NCBI RefSeq assembly: GCF_000011245.1
Contig: NC_004193.1
Location: 288,501 to 352,500, forward strand
Reading direction: 5' to 3'
DNA from: Oceanobacillus iheyensis HTE831
GTDB taxonomy: Bacteria; Bacillota; Bacilli; Bacillales; Amphibacillaceae
Length of the DNA: 64,000 bases
Below, in pieces: positions 51,057 through 59,027 of the stretch (positions within the stretch are counted from its first letter, which is position 1; every line of letters begins with the position of its first letter). The notes under the pieces are model-generated. The model saw only the letters and a program-made list of their open reading frames with translations. It was not told where the DNA came from and ran no database searches. Made by a program: the position numbers and the translations under genes.

Positions 51057-51197
51057 GAGGCTGGGACAAAACGAAAATTTTGGGCAAGACGGAGGCTCGC
51101 TAGCCGCCTTAGGGTTAGCGCAGTATATTTCTGAAGCAGGTTTAAAAGCAAGTCATTCGGATTGCTCATTTAATTAAATACTTTTGTCCCACCCCCC
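51057..51197. repeat. dispersed repeat with GGGACAAAA inverted ends
   Basis: The unit starts GAGGCTGGGACAAAA and ends TTTTGTCCCACCCCC, so TGGGACAAAA/TTTTGTCCCA are 10-bp inverted ends. Inside, 51118-51137 is the exact reverse complement of 38208-38227, showing kinship with the 38-kb element. Confidence 0.75.
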
Positions 51198-51300
51198 TTC
51201 TCTCCCAATTTCTTAATAAAAACATGCAATGATTCTCCCTAAGGTATTTATCAAATCATCTACATCCAATATTCTTCCGATTATGAATCCAATTGAACCT

Positions 51301-51486
51301 CTATTACCCATTCTTTAGCTTTTCAAACGAATTATTGGTTTAGAGAACCGCTCTATCACCCACTTTTTAGCTTTTCAAACGAATTATTGGTTTAGAGAAC
51401 CGTTCTATTACCCATTTTTTAGATTTCCTAACGTATTTTTGGTTTAGAGGACTGCTTTATTTACTACTTTTTCAGCTTTTCTAAGT
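51301..51486. repeat. 52-bp tandem repeat, about 3.5 copies
   Basis: Units begin at 51301, 51353 and 51405 (CTATTACCCA / CTATCACCCA), with a partial fourth from 51457; the first two are near identical, later ones drift. Cores read TTTTCAAACGAATTATTGG and TTTAGAGAACCG. The period is exactly 52 bp but the sequence is unrelated to the 46.8-kb array. The gap 51042-51605 has no gene. Confidence 0.8.
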
Positions 51487-51605
51487 TTTTTCGCTTACAG
51501 TCTTGTGTTCTTCGTAAATTAGTAAGATTGAGACATAATTATGATACAATAAAAATAATCTGAAAATTAAAACGTAAAAGATAATCATGGAAGGCGTGAG
51601 GAATA

Positions 51606-52634
51606 ATGAGTGAGTCATATGAAGTAGATATTTTTCAATGCAGGGGTAGTTCATTTGACATTGGATATAGCATTGGTAAACAACTTAAGAATAACAATAT
51701 TGTAAACGTGTATAAAGAAAAGATGAAACCAACGATAGACATAGCAAATATGGAATCGATATTTACTACCTTTGCCCCACACCTTATAGAAGAATTGAAA
51801 GGAATATCAGAAGGATTAGATATTTCCTATAAAGAAGCAGCCGCTATATTTAGTGGGTATGACATACCAAAAATAGATACGATGGGATGCAGTGCAACAA
51901 TCACAAATGAATACTATGTACGAAACTATGATTTTACTCCTTTATTATACGACCATTTATTTCAGTTAGTAGATCCAGAGAAATCATTTGCTTCGGCTGG
52001 TTATTCACAACAAGTTTTAGGTAGAATAGACGGTGCTAATAGCGAGGGACTCGTAATTGGACTTCATTTTGTAAGTTATACTGAATATCAAATTGGAATT
52101 TCTGCGTGGACAGCAATACGAATGGTATTGGATACATGTTCTAGCACTAGTCAGGCGGTGAACATGTTAAAAGAGATACCACATGCCGCTTGCTATAATT
52201 TTTCCATTGGCGATAAGTCTGGAGATATAGCTGTTGTTGAAGCTAGTCCAAATAAAGTGGTAATGCGTGAACACAATAGCTACCTTACTTGTGTAAATCA
52301 CTTTCAAAACCAAGATTTGCATCAAAAAAATAGACAGCATATAGAGTTTTCCGAGAAAAGAAATATGCATATGCAAGAGTTGAACAAACAAGGATTTTCC
52401 GAGAAGCAAATGTTTGAACAATTTAAAGATAGCCATTCTCCGCTATTCTTTAAAAACTATGATGATTTCTTTGGGACCCTCCACACCTTTAGTTATTCTT
52501 TTCATGATTCAAAGGTAACTACTTGTTTGGCACAAGGTGATAATGTAGTATCTTTTTATTTAAAGAATTGGGCTAATGGTGAAGCGATACCAGAATCCAT
52601 CATGTCTGGAAAAATTGAAAGGGAAAGCATATGA
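51606..52634 (+). CDS. C45-family autoproteolytic acyltransferase/hydrolase
   Basis: A 342-residue Ntn-hydrolase-fold protein of the acyl-CoA:6-aminopenicillanic acid acyltransferase (AAT)-like group. The nucleophile-to-be is Cys95 in DTMGCSATIT, where the precursor would be cut between Gly94 and Cys95. RGSSFDIGYSIGKQL near the N-terminus is the usual opening. Such enzymes hydrolyse amides; penicillin chemistry is not implied. Its stop overlaps the next gene's start (ATGA). Confidence 0.88.
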   Translation: MSESYEVDIFQCRGSSFDIGYSIGKQLKNNNIVNVYKEKMKPTIDIANMESIFTTFAPHLIEELKGISEGLDISYKEAAAIFSGYDIPKIDTMGCSATITNEYYVRNYDFTPLLYDHLFQLVDPEKSFASAGYSQQVLGRIDGANSEGLVIGLHFVSYTEYQIGISAWTAIRMVLDTCSSTSQAVNMLKEIPHAACYNFSIGDKSGDIAVVEASPNKVVMREHNSYLTCVNHFQNQDLHQKNRQHIEFSEKRNMHMQELNKQGFSEKQMFEQFKDSHSPLFFKNYDDFFGTLHTFSYSFHDSKVTTCLAQGDNVVSFYLKNWANGEAIPESIMSGKIERESI

Positions 52635-53065
52635 TCAAAGAGATAACGTTAGGTGAAGCTAGAGTAGCTACTTTGCTTGCTTGTAAATTATATACAAGTC
52701 ACACTGTTAACGAATTAGAAAAAGAAATGGAACTACTCATTGAGGATGACAATGCTGCTATCTTACTTGCTTATCATAGCAATGAAGCAATTGGATTTGC
52801 GCAATGTCAGCTTCGAGTTGATTATGTAGAAGGTACGGACTCAAGCCCAGTTGGGTATTTAGAAGGGATATATGTACTGGAGAATTATAGAAATTCAGGA
52901 GTAGCAAGAGAATTAGTGAAAGAATGTGAACGTTGGGCAAAAAGAAAAGGATGTTTAGAGTTTGCAAGTGACTGCGAATTGGGTAATGAACAAAGTCTTG
53001 CTATGCATCTTCGCTTAGGGTTTACAGAGGCGAATCGAATCATATGCTTCCGAAAAGATATATAA
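52631..53065 (+). CDS. GNAT acetyltransferase similar to aminoglycoside 6'-N-acetyltransferases
   Basis: A 144-residue GNAT with the run DYVEGTDSSPVGYLEGIYVL, ARELVKECERWAKRKGC, EFASDCELGNEQSLAMHLRLGF and CFRKDI. These segments match chromosomal AAC(6')-type enzymes closely (DYVEG-S-PVGYLEG-, ASD-L-N--S---H--LGF). Whether it acetylates aminoglycosides here is untested; some homologues act on other amines. It overlaps the C45 gene by four bases, so the two are co-translated. Confidence 0.83.
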   Translation: MIKEITLGEARVATLLACKLYTSHTVNELEKEMELLIEDDNAAILLAYHSNEAIGFAQCQLRVDYVEGTDSSPVGYLEGIYVLENYRNSGVARELVKECERWAKRKGCLEFASDCELGNEQSLAMHLRLGFTEANRIICFRKDI

Positions 53066-53110
53066 ATTAACCAATGAATTTAGAATTAGTTAATGAAAGG
53101 AGTTATTGGA

Positions 53111-53905
53111 ATGATTCAATTCAAAGATAATAACCTGACCGTGTTTCAAAGTGCCTTATACAAAACAACGACAGCCGTCATTCACACAGAAGAAGCACTT
53201 ATTATGACAGATCCGAATTGGCTACCAGAAGAAGTGCAAGAAATTAGAAACTATGTATCCCAACATATTGGAAACAAAAAATTATACATTATTTATACGC
53301 ATAGTGACTTCGATCATATTATTGGAGCTAGTGCTTTTCCAGAGGCTTATGTGATTGCTTCAGAAGAGTTTAGTGCCAATAAACATAAGCAAGAAATTAT
53401 GAAAGATATTGAAGAGTTTGATCAGAAGTACTATTTATATCGAAATTATACGCCTGAGTATCCTAACGTCGATGTTCATGTAGTCAACGATGGTCAAACA
53501 TTACAAATTGGTGAGGTCACACTACATTTTTATAAAGCTCCTGGACATACGTCTGATGGGATATTTACGGTTGTAGATCCATATGGGATTTTTTTGTCTG
53601 GGGATTATCTATCAGATGTGGAATTTCCTTTTATTTTTAGTAGTTATCGGGACTATGTTCGTACGGTAGATAAAGCAATGCAAATTTTTAAAGAGCATTC
53701 AATTTACTATCACGTTCCCGGACACGGAACAACTACTGTTGATTATCAAGAAATGGCAAAAAGAGTAGAAGTATCTCGTTATTATTTAGAACAGTTAGGT
53801 AAAGACAACGAACAATTAGAGGGATTTTGCAAAAAAGAATATAGCTTTTTTGACGGCATGAAGGAAATTCATGAAAGTAATAAGGAGAAGGTGAAAATGG
53901 ATTAA
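53111..53905 (+). CDS. metallo-beta-lactamase fold hydrolase
   Basis: A 264-residue MBL-fold protein. The metal loop reads THSDFDHIIG: the first His and the D-H end of the H-x-H-x-D-H motif are kept, but the middle His is Asp. Other ligands are His in KAPGHTSDG, Asp in FLSGDYLSD and His in HVPGHGTTT. A binuclear hydrolase of unknown substrate. The ATG is set by AAAGGAG; an earlier ATG contains that RBS. Confidence 0.85.
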   Translation: MIQFKDNNLTVFQSALYKTTTAVIHTEEALIMTDPNWLPEEVQEIRNYVSQHIGNKKLYIIYTHSDFDHIIGASAFPEAYVIASEEFSANKHKQEIMKDIEEFDQKYYLYRNYTPEYPNVDVHVVNDGQTLQIGEVTLHFYKAPGHTSDGIFTVVDPYGIFLSGDYLSDVEFPFIFSSYRDYVRTVDKAMQIFKEHSIYYHVPGHGTTTVDYQEMAKRVEVSRYYLEQLGKDNEQLEGFCKKEYSFFDGMKEIHESNKEKVKMD

Positions 53906-53945
53906 TTATTGAAAGTCTATTAAAAAATGTACAGGAGAATACGCT

Positions 53946-54368
53946 ATGAAAATTACAATGCTAACAACAAAAGATCAATGGCTAGAAGCATTTCCTATCA
54001 TGAAACAATTACGGACCCATCTTGATAAAGGATCTTATATTAGCCTCATATCGGAAGCGGTAGAAAAAGATAATTATCGTCTTTATGCTTTGTATGATCA
54101 TCAAAAGATGGTAGCTGTAGTTGGTCTTAAACCAATGATCACGCTGTACTATGGCAGATTTGTATGGGTGTGCGATTTGGTAACAGATAATATTTATCGT
54201 TCGCGAGGCTATGGAGAATATCTATTAAACTTTGTCCATACTTGGGCAGCAGATAATAAATACGAGAGTGTTGCACTCTCTTCGGGAATTGAACGTTATC
54301 AAGCCCATCGTTTTTATGAAGAAAAAATGGATTATGAGAAAGTCAGTTATGTATTTAAATCAAAATGA
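53946..54368 (+). CDS. GNAT-family N-acetyltransferase
   Basis: A 140-residue GNAT. The acetyl-CoA region reads VCDLVTDNIYRSRGYGEYLL (R-S-R-G-Y-G), and the end is GIERYQAHRFYEEKMDYEKVSYVFK. Compact length; the substrate is unknown. RBS CAGGAGA. It follows the MBL gene by 40 bases and precedes queC by 106 bases. Confidence 0.87.
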   Translation: MKITMLTTKDQWLEAFPIMKQLRTHLDKGSYISLISEAVEKDNYRLYALYDHQKMVAVVGLKPMITLYYGRFVWVCDLVTDNIYRSRGYGEYLLNFVHTWAADNKYESVALSSGIERYQAHRFYEEKMDYEKVSYVFKSK

Positions 54369-54474
54369 ACCTCCTATTACCTAGTAAAGGATAAAACCAA
54401 TCCTTCACGTCTAGATACTAATATGCTAGTTTAGAAGAAAGAACTTGGAATATATTACATAGGAGTGTTAAATA

Positions 54475-55140
54475 ATGACTGGTAAAAAGGCAGTAGTTAT
54501 ATTAAGTGGCGGATTAGATAGTACGACGTGTATGGGAGTTGGCAAGGAAGCAGGGTATGAATTGTATCCAATTTCTTTCCACTATGGTCAGCGCCATGAT
54601 CGTGAGATTGAAAATGCTAAAAAGGTAGCTTCCTATTTTAATGTAACGGAACACAAAGTATTTTCACTAGAATTTTTAAAAGAGATTGGTGGCAGTTCTT
54701 TGACCGATCAATCAATGGAAGTAAGTCAAGAAGGTGTCGGTGAAGATGTACCAAATACATATGTTCCGGGAAGAAATACAATTTTCCTATCAATTGCTGC
54801 TTCTTATGCAGAAGCCATAGGTGCAGAAAAAATATATGTAGGTGTATCGGCGGTTGATTATAGTGGATATCCAGATTGTCGTCCTGAGTTTATAGAAGCA
54901 ATGCAACAAACTATATATCAAGGGACCAACGCAAATCCTGCAATGACGATTGAGGCTCCACTGATTGATTTATCAAAAGGAGATACCGTCAAATTAGGAA
55001 TGAAATTAAACGTACCGTATCACTTAACTACTTCTTGTTACTTAGGTGGAGAAGAAGCATGTGGTGAATGTGATAGTTGTAGATTGAGATTACAAGGATT
55101 TGAAGAAGCTGGTGCCACAGATCCTATCAAGTATATGTAA
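54475..55140 (+). CDS. queC: 7-cyano-7-deazaguanine synthase
   Basis: A 221-residue QueC, which converts 7-carboxy-7-deazaguanine to preQ0 with ATP and ammonia in queuosine synthesis. The PP-loop is SGGLDSTT (11-18); HYGQRHDRE and NTYVPGRNTIFLSIAASYAEA are family motifs; the zinc cysteines are Cys188, 196, 199 and 202 (CGECDSC). RBS TAGGAG. queD, queE and queF, usually its operon partners, are not in this window, and I see no preQ1 riboswitch upstream. Confidence 0.95.
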   Translation: MTGKKAVVILSGGLDSTTCMGVGKEAGYELYPISFHYGQRHDREIENAKKVASYFNVTEHKVFSLEFLKEIGGSSLTDQSMEVSQEGVGEDVPNTYVPGRNTIFLSIAASYAEAIGAEKIYVGVSAVDYSGYPDCRPEFIEAMQQTIYQGTNANPAMTIEAPLIDLSKGDTVKLGMKLNVPYHLTTSCYLGGEEACGECDSCRLRLQGFEEAGATDPIKYM

Positions 55141-55184
55141 TAGTTTATTTTATATGAAGCCTATTAGTACTAGGAGGTTAGTTT

Positions 55185-55556
55185 ATGAACACATTTGATG
55201 AATTTCTACAGACAATGGAAAATCCTAATCATCGTTCAAGAATGGAAGAAATTCTAGACTGGATAACAAACAAGTATCCTGATTTAAATCAAGAGATAAA
55301 ATGGAATCAGCCAATGTTTACCAATCATGGAACGTATATTATTGGTTTTAGTGTTTCAAAAAAGCATATAGCGGTTGCTCCTGAACAGGCGGGAATAAAT
55401 CAGTTTATAGAGGAAATTGAACAGGCTGGTTATGACCATACGAAAGAGATAGTTCGGATTCGGTGGGAGAGTGAAGTGGAGTACTCTCTAATTGAAAGCA
55501 TGATTGAGTTTAATATCAATGATAAGGTTAATTGTTCAACGTTTTGGCGTAAATAA
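55185..55556 (+). CDS. fra: frataxin-like iron chaperone (YdhG/Fra, DUF1801)
   Basis: A 123-residue DUF1801 protein that matches the Bacillus iron chaperone Fra (YdhG) throughout: RMEEILDWITNKYPDL, IKWNQPMFTNHGTYIIGFS, KKHIAVAPEQAGI and STFWRK. In B. subtilis this protein supplies iron for Fe-S cluster and haem synthesis. RBS AGGAGGT. Monocistronic. Confidence 0.9.
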   Translation: MNTFDEFLQTMENPNHRSRMEEILDWITNKYPDLNQEIKWNQPMFTNHGTYIIGFSVSKKHIAVAPEQAGINQFIEEIEQAGYDHTKEIVRIRWESEVEYSLIESMIEFNINDKVNCSTFWRK

Positions 55557-55605
55557 AATGGTGAGCAGATTGGTTAGAAAGTTGACTAAGTAGAGGAGAA
55601 TTAGA

Positions 55606-56319
55606 ATGGATCGTATAGCCAAGATACGTCGAGAAGAGAAATTATATCATGATCAGTGTTATGAGAAATTCGCTTTGTTTGAAAAAGGATCTTGGCTATA
55701 TAAACCTGTTCAATCTGTACTGGATATTATCCCGTATTTCAGAGGAGTAGAACCGTTGGAGGTACTAGATTTAGGTGCAGGTATAGGAAGGAACAGTATT
55801 CCGGTTGCAGAAGCGATCTCTGTTGGGAAAGGGAGCGTTACCTGTGTCGATTTATTAGATTCGGCCATCGAGAAGCTCAGTGAGTATAGTAAAATTTATC
55901 ACGTCGAAGATCGAATCCAAGCAGTGAAGCAGGATATTGGTACCTATCCAATTTATCCAAATACATATGATTTTATTATAGCTGTTTCCAGTCTTGAGCA
56001 CGTTCGGACAGAATCAGAACTCGATAAAGTCCTACACGGAATGAAAGCGGGCACGAAGCATAAAGGTATAGATTGCATAATTATTAATTCAGAAGTTAGG
56101 GAAGTAGATATAACAACAGGCCTTGATTTAGAGGCCCAGATGGAAGTGAATTTACCGACAGCAGATATGATAAACAAATTAAAAAAAGTATACCAAAGCT
56201 GGTCAGTTGTGAAACATGTAGTGAAACCGCTCGAGTATACGATTGAAAGACAAGGAAAGCCTGTGTTAATGACTACAAACGCGATTACCTATGTGGTAAA
56301 AAAAGAAGCGGGATTATGA
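55606..56319 (+). CDS. class I SAM-dependent methyltransferase
   Basis: A 237-residue methyltransferase. Motif I is EVLDLGAGIGRNSIPVAEA (about 49-67), followed by VTCVDLLDSAIEKL and IIAVSSLEHV. The substrate is unknown; the order resembles TehB/UbiE-like small-molecule methylases. RBS AGAGGAG. It ends six bases into the convergent small exporter gene. Confidence 0.86.
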   Translation: MDRIAKIRREEKLYHDQCYEKFALFEKGSWLYKPVQSVLDIIPYFRGVEPLEVLDLGAGIGRNSIPVAEAISVGKGSVTCVDLLDSAIEKLSEYSKIYHVEDRIQAVKQDIGTYPIYPNTYDFIIAVSSLEHVRTESELDKVLHGMKAGTKHKGIDCIIINSEVREVDITTGLDLEAQMEVNLPTADMINKLKKVYQSWSVVKHVVKPLEYTIERQGKPVLMTTNAITYVVKKEAGL

Positions 56320-56748
56320 AAATAAATCAATCCCAAGTTTTGTAAGAACTCCTATTAAGATTCCATATATGCCAATACTTATTGCCGATGATAAAAATAG
56401 ACGCTTTTTATCCATTCCAATGACTTTTCCAATCACACCGATCGCCCACGAACCAAGCAAAGGAGTTCCTAAAAGAATAATCATAAATCCACCTTTGTTT
56501 AAACGTTGGCTGGTTTTTGATTGGGTTAATTTATAAAAGTATTTATTGATCTTATTAAATTTCGTTAACCAATCATAACTATAAGCAATAAAAGGTATTG
56601 CAAAGAAATTACCAAACCATGCCCATATTATTGACGACACCATATCTAAACCTAATCCCATACTAGCTGGAATCGCTAAATAAATTTCGAATAAAGGGAA
56701 GAAACCCATAAACCAAGCAGTAGCTGCTAATATAATGTACTCCAACAT
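56314..56748 (-). CDS. small multidrug export protein (COG2426)
   Basis: A 144-residue membrane protein with four helices and family motifs FFPLFEIYLAIPASMGLGLD and KGGFMIILLGTPLLGSWAIG. COG2426 members are annotated as putative small multidrug exporters on limited evidence. ATG at 56748 with AGAGGTG just upstream; the in-frame GTG at 56757 overlaps that RBS. A TetR-type palindrome lies 31 bases before the start. Confidence 0.85.
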   Translation of the reverse strand: MLEYIILAATAWFMGFFPLFEIYLAIPASMGLGLDMVSSIIWAWFGNFFAIPFIAYSYDWLTKFNKINKYFYKLTQSKTSQRLNKGGFMIILLGTPLLGSWAIGVIGKVIGMDKKRLFLSSAISIGIYGILIGVLTKLGIDLFS

Positions 56749-56778
56749 ACATATCACCTCTGTATAATCAAAAATAAA

Positions 56779-56792
56779 ACCGAACGTTCGGT
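56779..56792. promoter_or_regulatory. TetR-type operator palindrome
   Basis: ACCGAACGTTCGGT is a perfect 14-bp palindrome, flanked by AAAA/TTTT-like arms, of the form bound by many TetR repressors. It stands in the promoter region of the minus-strand exporter gene. No TetR gene is adjacent. Confidence 0.75.
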
Positions 56793-56842
56793 AGTTTTAT
56801 TTTAACATAAATACTATATTTTTAGTAACTGAGTCAATCTCA

Positions 56843-57199
56843 TTGCTCAATTTCCAGGGTAAAGTTTATTATGTTTTTCCAGGCGGAGGAATCGAAAAAG
56901 GAGAATCGCCTCAAGAAGCTGCGAAAAGAGAAGCATATGAAGAGTTAGGACTACTTGTGGCAATTGGAGAGTGTATTGCAGAAATAGCATATAATGGTAT
57001 ACAATATTATTTTGCTGCTCAATTAATCGATGGTGAGTTTGGAACAGGAAAAGGAGCAGAATTTTTCAATGAAGGTAGAGGATCATATACACCCGAGTGG
57101 TTGGAAATCGATAAGCTCTCCTTTGTTGATATGCGTCCTCCTGAATTAGTGAAAATAATTCAAGCTCATGGTGATTGCTACAGCAGAAGAAACAAATAA
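56843..57199 (+). pseudogene. N-terminally truncated Nudix hydrolase
   Basis: The frame has a full Nudix box (GGGIEKGESPQEAAKREAYE then ELG) but begins only nine residues before VYYVFPGGG, where homologues have about 30. No RBS or regular start lies upstream; the frame runs back into the promoter region of the divergent exporter gene. It looks like a gene that lost its first strand and start. The catalytic core is intact, so it is included as probably broken. Confidence 0.6.
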
Positions 57200-57218
57200 T
57201 TTATTTAGGGAGAAAGCA

Positions 57219-57689
57219 ATGACGGGAAAGACACATATAATGGGAGGTATTGCGGCTACGACTGCCTATGCCTACTATTCGAATTATGATCCAACAGCAT
57301 TAATTATTTCAGGTGTTATTGGTTCCATCATACCGGATATTTGTCATGGTGGAAGTAAGATTGGAAGGCGTTTTCCAATTTTATCAAACATTATCAATGC
57401 TATTTTTGGACATCGTACCATTACACATAGTTTGATATTTTTAGTACTAATTGGATATATCCTTACGCTAATCACCGATAATCAGTCAATTATTATGGGT
57501 GTGTTGGTTGGAATGGCGAGTCATTTAGTTTTAGATGCATGTACAAAAAATGGCATAAAGTTATTATATCCTGCTTCGGTAACAGTACGTTTGCCAATAA
57601 CCACAAGAACTGGAGGAGCAGTAGAGAATATCGTTCTTATTGCTTTAACAATTGTAACGATTTATTTTGGGAAAGAATTTATTCTCTAA
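57219..57689 (+). CDS. YdjM/YfhP-like membrane-bound metal-dependent hydrolase (DUF457)
   Basis: A 156-residue membrane protein: TGKTHIMGGIAATTAYAYY, GSIIPDICHGGSKIGRR and GHRTITHSL are the His/Asp motifs of the LexA-regulated YdjM/YfhP family, thought to be membrane-bound metal hydrolases. The ATG is set by AGGGAGAAAG; a longer frame overlapping the Nudix remnant is rejected. Two C-terminal helices follow. A terminator closes the unit. Confidence 0.88.
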   Translation: MTGKTHIMGGIAATTAYAYYSNYDPTALIISGVIGSIIPDICHGGSKIGRRFPILSNIINAIFGHRTITHSLIFLVLIGYILTLITDNQSIIMGVLVGMASHLVLDACTKNGIKLLYPASVTVRLPITTRTGGAVENIVLIALTIVTIYFGKEFIL

Positions 57690-57705
57690 TGTTGTACATA
57701 TTAAA

Positions 57706-57735
57706 AGGAAGTGCCAGTAGAGGCACTTCCTGTTT
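57706..57735 (+). terminator. rho-independent terminator
   Basis: AGGAAGTGCC pairs with GGCACTTCCT over a six-base loop, then TGTTT. It lies 16 bases after the DUF457 gene. Confidence 0.85.
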
Positions 57736-57740
57736 AGTTG

Positions 57741-58320
57741 TCTAGGAAATTATAAATTTTTGGACTGTGGATAAACAACTAAGTTAATTAGCCACGTCCA
57801 GCTCCAGCGCCCATCACCTATTGTCCTTCCGGAGACCTCCTTACGATAAAGAAGACTGCCGAATGTTCTTTATGAGGCATAGTCGCACTTATGCCATGGC
57901 GAAAAGAAGACTGCCGAATGTTCTTTATGAGGCATAGTCGCACTTATGCCATGGTGAAAAGAAGACTGCCGAATGTTCTTTATGAGGCATAGTCGCACTT
58001 ATGCCATGGCGAAAAGAAGACTGCCGAATGTTCTTTATGAGGCATAGTCGCACTTATGCCATGGTGAAAAGAAGACTGCCGAATGTTCTTTATGAGGTAT
58101 AGTCGCACTTATGCCAATGGTGAAAAGAAGACTGCCGAGTGTTCTTTGTGAGGCTAAGTCGCACTTATGCCCTTGCGGTGAAAGTCAACATCGATTCGCA
58201 TACGCTTATCGTGTTTCCTTTATCTCAAAGAAATAAAGAAGTTCGACCAGTCGAACCACCCCTTGAAAACCAGGGGCGCAGGACATACGGTTATAAACGG
58301 GCGCTTGCGCTTTTGTTCTA
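57741..58320. repeat. dispersed intergenic repeat, copy B, interrupted by a tandem array
   Basis: The first 105 bp match copy A at 11.48 kb (AATTAGCCAC-TCCAGC, AGCGCCCATCACCTATTGT, GAGACCT-C-TTACG). Where copy A continues to its GCGCAAGCGCTTTTTT end, copy B is broken by a 55-bp tandem array and resumes as GGGCGCTTGCGCTTTTG near 58300. The region has no gene. Confidence 0.75.
57851..58170. repeat. 55-bp tandem repeat, nearly six copies
   Basis: Units start at 57851, 57906, 57961, 58016, 58071 and 58127 (55, 55, 55, 55, 56 bp apart) with GAAGACTGCCGAATGTTCTT. Each contains a small hairpin GGCATA-GTCGCACT-TATGCC. The first four are almost identical; the last two drift. No unique spacers, so it is not a CRISPR array, and no frame stays open. 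Confidence 0.92.
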
Positions 58321-58342
58321 TATCTGTTAATTTTACGTGATC

Positions 58343-58459
58343 TTATGATTTTGATTTTAATATATCTGATACGGCATGGAATACTTCTACACCTTGATAC
58401 GTAAAGACTGACAAGGCTGTTAATGAAAAGAATCCAACAATGATATAACGAATAATCAT
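58343..58459 (-). CDS. 38-residue single-helix membrane peptide
   Basis: A tiny gene with a full RBS (AAAGGAGGT, seven bases before ATG). The product begins MIIRYIIVGFFSLTALSVFT and ends SDILKSKS: one predicted helix and a short polar tail. It follows the other small membrane-protein gene by 27 bases on the same strand, so the two probably form an operon. No family recognised. Confidence 0.65.
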   Translation of the reverse strand: MIIRYIIVGFFSLTALSVFTYQGVEVFHAVSDILKSKS

Positions 58460-58486
58460 TGATTGTTACCTCCTTTGATAAACTGT

Positions 58487-58807
58487 TTAATTAGTGTTTG
58501 TCAAAGGAGATTCTCCCAGATAACTCGACTGATAAAATATCGGAGTGAATTGAATTCTGCGAGTAACATAAGGCACTTGAAAATTACTCGAAAGTCGTTG
58601 AACCAAATTAATTATAATGATGGCTGAGAAAATCGATAGGAAAATAACTTTATCGTTATAACCACTTTGAGAATAAGATAAATCGACTGTGCTCTGATGT
58701 TCTACAATGTTTGCTTTGTCTAGGTTTACGTGACTATGCGAGCCGACTGTTAATTGAGAAATCGGTAATATAAGAATCATTAATGCAATTATTAAATATC
58801 GTTTCAT
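58487..58807 (-). CDS. small exported or membrane protein, unknown
   Basis: A 106-residue protein: N-terminal signal-like helix (LIIALMILILPISQLTVGS), a His-containing loop (GSHSHVNLDK), a second helix (VIFLSIFSAIIIINLV) and a polar, Tyr/Arg-rich tail. Start ATG at 58807 behind AAGGACG. I do not recognise the family; the SHSH motif could bind metal, which is speculation. It leads the 38-residue peptide gene. Confidence 0.6.
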   Translation of the reverse strand: MKRYLIIALMILILPISQLTVGSHSHVNLDKANIVEHQSTVDLSYSQSGYNDKVIFLSIFSAIIIINLVQRLSSNFQVPYVTRRIQFTPIFYQSSYLGESPLTNTN

Positions 58808-59027
58808 CACGTCACGTCCTTTTCATTTATTCTTACAATATGTTGCCGAACCGGATTTAGTACATTTATACGCTTAAAATTTATTAAATGATTTTATCAC
58901 AATAATATATCATGTATATGAAATTCACACAATGAAAATTATTCCATTTGCAAATAGGAGGAACTCGTTGTAAAATTAATTGTAGATAATATAGGTCTAT
59001 AATAGTTATTTGAGAAAGGGTATTAGC

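Noticed and set aside
54369..54474. preQ1 riboswitch before queC
   Set aside because: No GGTTC...CCC...AAAAAACTA-type core could be found.
57851..58170. CRISPR array
   Set aside because: Units are contiguous and whole-unit identical; there are no unique spacers and no cas genes.
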